Shown piece after piece: positions 25,492 through 31,992 of a stretch of 63,340 nucleotides of DNA. The notes below the pieces were generated by a model. It made no database searches. It saw nothing but the letters and a program-made list of their open reading frames with translations, and was not told the DNA's origin. Source of the DNA: Microbacterium sp. B35-30 (GTDB taxonomy: Bacteria > Actinomycetota > Actinomycetes > Actinomycetales > Microbacteriaceae). The position numbers and the translations under genes are program-made. The stretch spans positions 1-63,340 of the forward strand of contig NZ_MWLQ01000020.1 in NCBI RefSeq assembly GCF_010634855.1, given 5' to 3'. Position 1 is the stretch's first letter, and every line of letters starts with the position of its first letter.

Positions 25492-26547
25492 TCAGCCGGC
25501 CATCTCGCGGATGGCCTCGTAGGCCTCCAGGCTCTCGCCGGTGAAGTACCCCTTGAAGTAGTCCTCCGACTTGCTGATGAAGGCATCCATGTCGATGTCC
25601 TCCGTCTCGATGACCGTCATCGCGTCGTTGGCGCGGTACTCGTCGAGGATCTCCTCGGTCGCCTCGTCGACGCAGGCGGCGTTCTCGGGGCGGATCTCAT
25701 GGATGGTCTCCTCGAGCAGCGCGGTCTGCTCGTCGCTCATCTTCTCGTACGTCTTGTCGCTGACGAGGATCCAGTGGATGCCGACGTTGTGGTTGTTCAG
25801 CACCGCGACGTTGAGGATCTCGTCGTAGCTGGACGACCGCGTCGCGACGATCGGGTTCTCCTGACCGACGGCGATGCCCTGCTGCAGCGCGGAGTAGACC
25901 TCCTCCACGGCGACCGACACCGGGCTGGTGACACCCAGCGCCTCGGCGTTCGCGAGGAACTGCGGCGAGTTCGGGAAGCGGATCGGCACGCCGTCGAGGT
26001 CGTCGGGGCTCGTCACCTCGACGTCCTTCGTGGTGAAGGTGCGGGAGCCGAAGAACCAGCCGTCGACGATGTTGACGCCCGTCGACTCGTGGAACGACGT
26101 GAACAAGTCCTCCGAGCCTTCGTCGATCCACTGGAACGCGTGGTCGACGTCGTCGAAGGCGTAGGTCGCGTCGACGACGCCGATCGGCTCGAACGTCGAG
26201 CTCAGCGCCGATGCGCCTTGCAGGTCGATGTCGATGTCTCCGGCCTGGACCAGCGGGAAGCGGTCGGCGTCGGGGCCGAGCTGGCTCGCGGGGTACAGGT
26301 CGACGGTGAAGCCGATGTCTGCCTCTTCGAGCCGTTCCTTGAGCAGTTCGACGCCGCAGTAGTAGTTCGGCGTCTCCTCGTTCTGGCTCGTCGCGACCGT
26401 GAGCGTGACGGGTTCGTTCTCCGCCGCGGACTCCGTGTCCGTGCCCTCGGGTGTGCCGCCGCCGGCGCAGCCGGCGGCGACGAGAGCGGTTGCTGCGAGC
26501 GCTGTCGCGGCGAAAATGCCGCGGCGCTTCGAGCGGGCTGTGCTCAT
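25492..26547 (-). CDS. dctP: TRAP transporter substrate-binding lipoprotein (DctP family)
   Basis: A 351-aa lipoprotein: basic MSTARSKRRG, hydrophobic core and lipobox LVAAGC (Cys at about 26), then a DctP domain. Family signatures include LYPASQLGPDADRFPLVQAGDIDI, the PIRFPNSPQF region with the Arg that usually salt-bridges a substrate carboxylate, and VEEVYSALQQGIAVGQENPI. It would capture an acidic substrate for the DctQ/DctM permease genes 3 kb away. Given neighbouring dehydroquinase, shikimate dehydrogenase and 3-dehydroshikimate dehydratase genes, quinate or shikimate is the likely ligand; this is inference. GGAGAG precedes the ATG. Confidence 0.93.
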   Translation of the reverse strand: MSTARSKRRGIFAATALAATALVAAGCAGGGTPEGTDTESAAENEPVTLTVATSQNEETPNYYCGVELLKERLEEADIGFTVDLYPASQLGPDADRFPLVQAGDIDIDLQGASALSSTFEPIGVVDATYAFDDVDHAFQWIDEGSEDLFTSFHESTGVNIVDGWFFGSRTFTTKDVEVTSPDDLDGVPIRFPNSPQFLANAEALGVTSPVSVAVEEVYSALQQGIAVGQENPIVATRSSSYDEILNVAVLNNHNVGIHWILVSDKTYEKMSDEQTALLEETIHEIRPENAACVDEATEEILDEYRANDAMTVIETEDIDMDAFISKSEDYFKGYFTGESLEAYEAIREMAG

Positions 26548-26723
26548 GGGACTCTCCTCTGGTGTGCGCACGTCGTCGTGCGGGTTCTGACGTGTCATTC
26601 GATAGCCGGTGCGTGACGTGCCGTCGACTTGCTCGCGCTGCGCGCTCCCCGTCGACCACGCCGTCACGTGCGGCCCGGTGGCAGTGCTGACTCTTACGGA
26701 CTTCGATCGGCCGGCAAAGCGAT

Positions 26724-26740
26724 GTCCCGGCGAATGGAAC
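26724..26740 (+). promoter_or_regulatory. putative IclR operator, dctP/Gfo divergon, site 1
   Basis: GTCCCGGCGAATGGAAC, flanked so that ATGTCCC and GGAACAT form a 7-bp inverted repeat with one mismatch. Part of the motif family at 23857 and 31894. Confidence 0.55.
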
Positions 26741-26768
26741 ATGAGGTCGGAGCGCCCAGCGGGAGGCC

Positions 26769-26785
26769 TCACCGCTGAATGGAAC
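26769..26785 (+). promoter_or_regulatory. putative IclR operator, dctP/Gfo divergon, site 2
   Basis: TCACCGCTGAATGGAAC, with a conserved right half (TGAATGGAAC) and degenerate left half, 45 bp from site 1 and 76 bp upstream of the Gfo/Idh GTG. Confidence 0.4.
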
Positions 26786-26860
26786 GATCCGCCCACGTCG
26801 GCCCATCGTGCCATACGCTCGTGGCCGACTCTCGCCGCGACCACCATGCAGGGAGGCGCC

Positions 26861-27952
26861 GTGACCGGATCCGCACCGTCACCGGTTCGCATGGGCATGG
26901 TCGGCGCCGGGTTCATGGGGCGCCAGCACATCGACTTCATCCGCGCCGCGCGGGGGGCGGTATTGACGGCGGTCGCCGACCCTGCTGCGAACCCGGCGGA
27001 GTTCGAGTGCCCCACGTACCCGTCGACGGCACAGATGCTGGATGCCGAGCAACTCGACGCGGTCATCATCGTCAACCCCAACGCGCTGCATGTCGAGACC
27101 GCCGTCGAATGCCTACAGGCCGGTGTAGCGGTGCTCCTCGAGAAGCCGGTCGCCACTTCGTACGCCCAGTCACGGCGGCTGGTGGAGGCCGTCGAACGCC
27201 TGTACGGACGACTGCTCGTCGGGCATCACCGGCGACATCACCCGGCGATCGCCCGGGCGCGATCCGCGATCCGCGGCGGTGAGCTCGGCCAGGTCGTCGC
27301 CGTGAACGGCATGTGGTCCGCGCGCAAGGAGCCCGAGTACTTCACCGAGGCGCCGTGGCACAGCGAGCCGGGGGCGGGCGTCACCCTCATCAACGCCGTG
27401 CACGATCTGGACCTCCTCCGGCACCTGTGCGGGGAGGTCGCCGAGATCCAGGCGATCCAGGGTTCGAACGTCCGCGGGCTCGACGTCGAGGACACCGTCT
27501 CGATGAGCCTCAGGTTCGAGAGCGGTGCCCTGGGAAGCCTGATCGCCTCGGACGCCGGCGTCTCGCCGTGGGGCTGGGACCAGGCCACGGAGGAGTCGCT
27601 CGCCTTCCCGTTCCTGCCCGACGAGGTCGCCTACCGCATCGTCGGCACACGGGCGGCACTGTCGGTGCCGAACCTCGCGATGTACGCCTATGCACCGTCG
27701 GTGCCGGCGGACTGGCACTCGCCGCTTTCGCGCACCTACCTTCCCTACGCGCCGCGCGGATCCTTCCCCGCTCAGCTCGACCACTTCGTCGAGGTCGCAC
27801 GGGGCACGGCCGCACCCCTGGTGTCGGCGGACGACGCGTCCCGCACCCTCGCGCTGGTCGAGGCGGCGTCGCTCGCCGCGCGCACCGGTCGAACCGTGGA
27901 CGTCGCACGCTTCAGCGCCGATGCGCAGGCAGAGGCGGAGGCGGACGGATGA
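26861..27952 (+). CDS. Gfo/Idh/MocA-family oxidoreductase
   Basis: A 363-aa NAD(P)-dependent dehydrogenase. The Rossmann motif MGMVGAGFMGRQHIDFIR is at about residues 10-27, EKPVATSYAQSRRLVEA contains the catalytic-site EKP, and the C-terminal domain has GAGVTLINAVHDLDLLRHLCG with the family His/Asp. Start is GTG 26861, preceded by GGGAGG; an upstream ATG would lose that site. It overlaps the FAD dehydrogenase by 4 bp. Family members oxidise polyols, sugars and inositols; a cyclitol-like hydroaromatic acid would fit both family and context. Confidence 0.9.
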   Translation: MTGSAPSPVRMGMVGAGFMGRQHIDFIRAARGAVLTAVADPAANPAEFECPTYPSTAQMLDAEQLDAVIIVNPNALHVETAVECLQAGVAVLLEKPVATSYAQSRRLVEAVERLYGRLLVGHHRRHHPAIARARSAIRGGELGQVVAVNGMWSARKEPEYFTEAPWHSEPGAGVTLINAVHDLDLLRHLCGEVAEIQAIQGSNVRGLDVEDTVSMSLRFESGALGSLIASDAGVSPWGWDQATEESLAFPFLPDEVAYRIVGTRAALSVPNLAMYAYAPSVPADWHSPLSRTYLPYAPRGSFPAQLDHFVEVARGTAAPLVSADDASRTLALVEAASLAARTGRTVDVARFSADAQAEAEADG

Positions 27953-29319
27953 CGGCACCGCACGGGCGCCGGTTCGACGCGATCGTCGTCGGAGGAGGCC
28001 TCGCCGGTCTGGCGGCGACGCACCGCCTGGCCGCGGCCGGACTGCACGTCGCGCTCGTCGAGAAGCGGGACCGGCTCGGGGGCAGCTCCGCGATGAGCGG
28101 CGGATGGTTCGCGCTGTCGGGCACGCCGGTCCAGCGGCGAGCTGCCGTCGAGGACTCCGACGACGTCTTCCTGGCAGACATGCTGGAGACCGGCGGCGGC
28201 TTCGCCGACCCGTCTCTGCTGCGGGCGCTCGTCGCCCATCAGGCGCACGCGGTGGCGGCGATCGACCGGGCGGACGCGTGGACGGACGAACTCAAGGTCA
28301 GCGCCGGCATGACGATCGCACGCGCGCACCTGATCCGCATCCGCGGCCTGCTCGCGTCGCTCGAGCGCGAAGCCGTCGCCGCGGGGGCGTCGATCGTCCT
28401 GGGCCGGCCGGCCGAGGCGCTGATCACGGAGGACAGGTGGGTCATCGGCATCCGGTCGGGAGAGGAGGTGCTCGCCGCGGATGCGGGCATCGTCCTCACC
28501 ACCGGTGGATTCTCGCGCTCGCGCGAGCTGCTCGACCTGTTCGTGCCCGATCAGGCGCCTGCCATGCCGTACGGCGGCGTGGGCAGTACCGGCGACGGGC
28601 TTCGCATGGCATGGATGCTGGGCGCCGGCCTCGCCGACGTCGGCCACGTCGCAGGAACCTACGGCCAGCACGCCGAGGCGACCGACGCCGAGCACGAACT
28701 CCTGACCGCGAACTACCTCGGTGCGATCCTCGTGAACGCGCTCGGCGCACGCTTCACCGACGAGTCCGAGTCGTACAAAGTGCTCGGCTCCGCGGTGCTG
28801 AGCCAGCCCGGCCGGATGGCGTTCCAGATCTTCGACTCCCGGGTGCGTGCCCTGTCGAAGCCGGGCGTGCCCCTGTCGGACATGGAGCGGATCGAAGAGC
28901 TCGGCCATCTCGTCGGCGCACCGACGCTCACCCAGCTCGGACGCCGGCTCGGGCTGCCGACCGGCGCGCTCGAAGGCACCGTCGATCAGTACAACGAGAC
29001 CGTGGCCGGCCGGGTTGCGGATGCCTTCGGCCGGACCGGCCTCGTGAACGGCGTCGGAGCGCTGCTGCCGGTCGCCCGAGCGCCCTTCTACGCGTACCCC
29101 GCCGTGACGGCCATGACCTCGACGTACGGAGGTCTCCGCGTCGCGCCCGACGCCTCGGTGGCGCGGGTCGACGGCAGCCGGATCGAGGGCCTCTACGCCG
29201 CCGGCGAGGTCGTCGGCGGATTCCACGGCGCGTCGTACATGACGGGGACGGCGCTCACGAAGGCTCTCGTATTCGGCGTCGTGGCTGCCGACATGATCGC
29301 GGGCGGCACGCGCGCCTGA
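27949..29319 (+). CDS. FAD-dependent dehydrogenase, fumarate-reductase/flavocytochrome c type
   Basis: A 456-aa FAD_binding_2 flavoprotein. It has the dinucleotide fold AIVVGGGLAGLAATHRLAAAG with LVEKRDRLGGSSAMSGG (about residues 11-55), the second FAD segment IVLTTGGFSRS, and the C-terminal GLYAAGEVVGGFHGASYMTG that closes the FAD site. Homologues (tricarballylate dehydrogenase, ketosteroid dehydrogenases, urocanate reductase) insert or remove a C=C next to a carboxylate or ketone. No signal peptide. Coupled to the Gfo/Idh gene by an ATGA. A role in dehydrogenating a cyclic hydroxy acid is plausible but unproven. Confidence 0.88.
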   Translation: MTAPHGRRFDAIVVGGGLAGLAATHRLAAAGLHVALVEKRDRLGGSSAMSGGWFALSGTPVQRRAAVEDSDDVFLADMLETGGGFADPSLLRALVAHQAHAVAAIDRADAWTDELKVSAGMTIARAHLIRIRGLLASLEREAVAAGASIVLGRPAEALITEDRWVIGIRSGEEVLAADAGIVLTTGGFSRSRELLDLFVPDQAPAMPYGGVGSTGDGLRMAWMLGAGLADVGHVAGTYGQHAEATDAEHELLTANYLGAILVNALGARFTDESESYKVLGSAVLSQPGRMAFQIFDSRVRALSKPGVPLSDMERIEELGHLVGAPTLTQLGRRLGLPTGALEGTVDQYNETVAGRVADAFGRTGLVNGVGALLPVARAPFYAYPAVTAMTSTYGGLRVAPDASVARVDGSRIEGLYAAGEVVGGFHGASYMTGTALTKALVFGVVAADMIAGGTRA

Positions 29320-29330
29320 CGCCGGAAAGT

Positions 29331-29768
29331 TCAGCCGGTCAGCCGGTCGGCGGCCCGGATCGCCAGCTCGTAGCCGTACACGCCCGCACCGGCGATCACC
29401 GTTCGCGCGACCTTCGACGTGATCGAGTGACGATGGTCGGCGTCGCGGGCGTGGATGTTCGTGATGTGCACTTCGACGACGGGGGTGGAGAGCATGTGCA
29501 GCGCGTCGAGCAGCGACACCGAGCCGAAGCTGAGCCCCGCCGGATTGATCACGACGGTCGCCTGCTGGCGGAAGGCCTCGTGCACCCACTCGATGAGCTC
29601 GTGCTCGGCGTTCGACTGCGCGAAGAAGAGCTCGAACCCGAGCTCATCGGCGACGCGCTCGCAGTCCGCGCGTACCTCGTCGAGGGTCTTGGTGCCGTAG
29701 AGCTCCGGCTCGCGGACGCCGAGCATGTTGAGGTTCGGGCCGTTCAGCACGAAGAGCTTTCTCGTCAT
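29331..29768 (-). CDS. aroQ: type II 3-dehydroquinate dehydratase
   Basis: A 145-aa dodecameric-type dehydroquinase, normal length. Hallmarks: LNGPNLNMLGVREPELYG with the catalytic Tyr and lid Arg (residues 8-25), QSNAEHELIEW, NPAGLSFGSVSLLDAL, and VEVHITNIHARDADHRHS with the catalytic His. It interconverts 3-dehydroquinate and 3-dehydroshikimate. It lies downstream of the TRAP permease genes rather than in a biosynthetic aro cluster, pointing to quinate catabolism. AAGGAGTCCTCC precedes the ATG; a 15-bp hairpin separates it from dctM. Confidence 0.96.
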   Translation of the reverse strand: MTRKLFVLNGPNLNMLGVREPELYGTKTLDEVRADCERVADELGFELFFAQSNAEHELIEWVHEAFRQQATVVINPAGLSFGSVSLLDALHMLSTPVVEVHITNIHARDADHRHSITSKVARTVIAGAGVYGYELAIRAADRLTG

Positions 29769-29796
29769 GGAGGACTCCTTCCGTCCCGCGGGGCCC

Positions 29797-29833
29797 CCCG
29801 ATGCCCCCGCGTGGTCGTCGCGGGGGCATCGGG
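29797..29833 (-). terminator. perfect 15-bp hairpin between dctM and aroQ
   Basis: Stem CCCGATGCCCCCGCG / CGCGGGGGCATCGGG with a 7-nt loop, 11 bp after the dctM stop (minus strand). It looks like a terminator but lies inside an apparent operon, so it may reduce aroQ expression relative to the permease or stabilise the upstream mRNA. Confidence 0.7.
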
Positions 29834-29843
29834 AGCCGGGCTT

Positions 29844-31121
29844 CTACAGGCCGAGCAGCGTCGGCAGGAACGTGACGATCACGGGGAACAGCGTCAGCAG
29901 CAGCAGGACCGTTCCCAGCGGGATCAGGAACGGCAGGATACCGCGGAACAGCTCGCCCATAGGCCTGCGCGTGATCGACCCGACGACGAAGAGCACCGCA
30001 CCCACCGGTGGAGTCAGCGAGCCGATCATGAGGTTGAGGATCATCAGCACACCCAGCTGCACCGGGTCGATTCCGAACTGGGCGACGATCGGCATCAGGA
30101 TCGGCACGAGCACGAGGATCACCGGCGGCGCCTCGAGCGGGATGCCGAGCAGGATCAGCAGCACGTTGAGCATCAGCAGGAACACGATCGGGTTGTCGGT
30201 GAGTCCCGTGAGCCACTCGCCCAGCGCCCGCGACACCTGCTCGCGCGCCAGCACCTGGCCCATGAGATTGGACGCGCCGAGGATGAGGAGGATGCCGCCG
30301 GAGATGACGACCGTCTCCTTCGCCGACTTCCAGAACACCCGCCACGTCAACGTGCGGTAGATCACGCCGAGGAGCAGCATGTACACCGCGGCGATGCCGG
30401 CGCTCTCGGTCGCAGTGAAGAAGCCGCTGAAGATGCCGCCGAGGATGATCACCGGCAGCAGTGCGGGCCCGATGACGCGCGCGGCAGCCTTGCCCAGCAT
30501 CCGCCCGTCGAACGGCCGGCCCACGGCGACTTCCGGGTGCCGCCGCACCCAGAAGAAGATGTAAGCGGCCAGGCCGACCGCCATGAGCATGGCAGGGATG
30601 ATGGAGCCCGCGAACAGCGCCCCCGTGGAGATCGACGCGGTCGCGGCGAAGAGGACGGCAGGGATGCTCGGCGGCATGACGGTGCTCATCAGCGAGCCCG
30701 ACGCCGTGAGCCCTGCGGAGAACCCGTACGGATAGCCGGCCTTGAGCATCTGGGGGATCTGCACCTTGCTCGTCGAGGCGGCGTCGGCGAGAGCGGAGCC
30801 GCTGATCCACGAGAAGCCGATCGCGGTGCCCAGGTTCACATAGGCGAGGTTGCCGGGCAGACGCGGCAGGAGTGCCCGCGCGAAGTCATACAGGCGCGTC
30901 GCGATGCCGAGGTTGTTGGCGACGGTGCCGACGAAGATGAACAGCGGCACGGCGAGCAGCGGGAAGCTGTTGATGCCGTTCACGATCGACGAGATCGCGT
31001 ACCCGGCAGACAGTCCCTGGCTGTAGAAGTAGAGCATGCTCGACGCGATCATCGCGAAGGCGACCGGCACGCGCAGCAGCAGGAAGACGACGAACAGCAG
31101 GATGTAGAGCCAGAGGTCCAC
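29844..31121 (-). CDS. dctM: TRAP transporter large permease (DctM family)
   Basis: A 425-aa DctM subunit with about 11-12 membrane helices. Family signatures include the start LWLYILLFVVFLLLRVPVAFAM, PLFIFVGTVANNLGI, GSALADAASTSK, GFSAGLTASGSLMSTVMPPSIP (the two-hairpin transport core) and the later GIPLEAPPVILVLVPILMPI and LMIGSLTPPVG. Start is GTG 31121, with GGAGGG upstream, two bases from the dctQ stop. With DctQ and DctP it forms a Na+-coupled importer of carboxylates. Confidence 0.95.
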   Translation of the reverse strand: MDLWLYILLFVVFLLLRVPVAFAMIASSMLYFYSQGLSAGYAISSIVNGINSFPLLAVPLFIFVGTVANNLGIATRLYDFARALLPRLPGNLAYVNLGTAIGFSWISGSALADAASTSKVQIPQMLKAGYPYGFSAGLTASGSLMSTVMPPSIPAVLFAATASISTGALFAGSIIPAMLMAVGLAAYIFFWVRRHPEVAVGRPFDGRMLGKAAARVIGPALLPVIILGGIFSGFFTATESAGIAAVYMLLLGVIYRTLTWRVFWKSAKETVVISGGILLILGASNLMGQVLAREQVSRALGEWLTGLTDNPIVFLLMLNVLLILLGIPLEAPPVILVLVPILMPIVAQFGIDPVQLGVLMILNLMIGSLTPPVGAVLFVVGSITRRPMGELFRGILPFLIPLGTVLLLLTLFPVIVTFLPTLLGL

Positions 31122-31123
31122 GA

Positions 31124-31780
31124 TCAGCCCTCCATCTCGCCGATGTCGAGCTTGCGCTCGGGGCGGTTCGCATAGGGGATCTTGAACGACGAGTGGATCG
31201 CTGCGGAGACGAAGCCGACGAGCGCGAAGATGTACAGCACGCCGAGCGGCACGTGCATCGCGGCACTGAGCCGGCCCCATTCGATGTCGATCTTCACCCA
31301 GGCCTCGTAGGCGAGGGCGAGGCTGGTGACGACCATGATGACCGCTGAGATGACGCGCAGCGCGACGAAGAGCCGGGTCCCGGCGAGCATCTCGTCGAAC
31401 ATCTCGAGCACGATGTGGCCGTTGCGTCCCACGAGGTAGCCGGTGGTGATGAATGTCAGCGCGATCATCGACAGCAGGGCCAGCTCGCCGGCGCCGACCC
31501 AGCTGACGGCGGGGAAGTACCGGCCGAGCACCTGGTACATGACGCCGAAGATGATGAAGGCGAACAGGGTGACGCCGATCGTGATCTCGATGCCCGAGAG
31601 CACGCGGATGAACACCGGGTCGGGCGGGACGCCCTGGTTGAGCTTCGGTGTCGTGTAGTAGGTGTTGGTGTGCGGGTAGATCGACTCGCCCACCCCCGGC
31701 TCGTGCGAGGCTTCCGCAGCCTTCTCGGGCTCGGTGCGGCCGCTCTCCTCGGGTTCGGGCCCCGGGTCCTTGTCGGTCAT
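31124..31780 (-). CDS. dctQ: TRAP transporter small permease (DctQ family)
   Basis: A 218-aa DctQ subunit with four membrane helices (about residues 58-200: VLSGIEITIGVTLFAFIIFG, then ELALLSMIALTFITTGYLVGR and others) after an unusually long, acidic N-terminal cytoplasmic extension of about 50 residues. The G.NGHI segment between helices 2 and 3 is typical. First gene of dctQ-dctM-aroQ. An operator-like motif lies 114 bp upstream. Confidence 0.93.
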   Translation of the reverse strand: MTDKDPGPEPEESGRTEPEKAAEASHEPGVGESIYPHTNTYYTTPKLNQGVPPDPVFIRVLSGIEITIGVTLFAFIIFGVMYQVLGRYFPAVSWVGAGELALLSMIALTFITTGYLVGRNGHIVLEMFDEMLAGTRLFVALRVISAVIMVVTSLALAYEAWVKIDIEWGRLSAAMHVPLGVLYIFALVGFVSAAIHSSFKIPYANRPERKLDIGEMEG

Positions 31781-31893
31781 GGCGCCACCGCCAGGGTGTC
31801 AGGGTGCATTGCCAACCTCTCTGTTGATGCGGGGCCGCGCGCGCATCGCCGCCCCTGCGACTCTGGTCTGCGGGCGGGTGCGTGCAAAGAAGA

Positions 31894-31910
31894 GTTTCGC
31901 CGAATGGGAC
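31894..31910 (+). promoter_or_regulatory. putative IclR operator upstream of dctQMaroQ
   Basis: GTTTCGCCGAATGGGAC followed by AC. Differs from the IclR B1 site (23857) at two positions and shares CGCCGAATGG with it. Lies between the quinoprotein terminator and dctQ. Confidence 0.6.
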
Positions 31911-31925
31911 ACCGGCCGCACGCGC

Positions 31926-31961
31926 CGATCCGCCCCCGTCGTGCGTGACGGGGACGGATCG
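31926..31961 (-). terminator. terminator after the quinoprotein gene
   Basis: Stem CGATCCGCCCCCGTC / GACGGGGACGGATCG (15 bp, one mismatch) with a 6-nt loop, 31 bp past the quinoprotein stop on the minus strand. Confidence 0.7.
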
Positions 31962-31992
31962 GGGTGCCGGGTCGGCGGGGGTGGGTCAGCCG

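Larger units (their letters stand above)
26548..26860. other. divergent regulatory region dctP / Gfo-Idh
   Basis: A 313-bp gap without a gene between divergent dctP and the Gfo/Idh gene. It contains two copies of the TGGAAC-type motif, 45 bp apart (26724 and 26769). An open frame continues upstream of the Gfo/Idh start but its added residues have no family similarity. Confidence 0.5.

Noticed and set aside
27690..31175. A 1,161-codon open frame across the flavoprotein and TRAP genes
   Set aside because: Low-complexity Arg/Asp/His translation antisense or out of frame to recognised genes on both strands.
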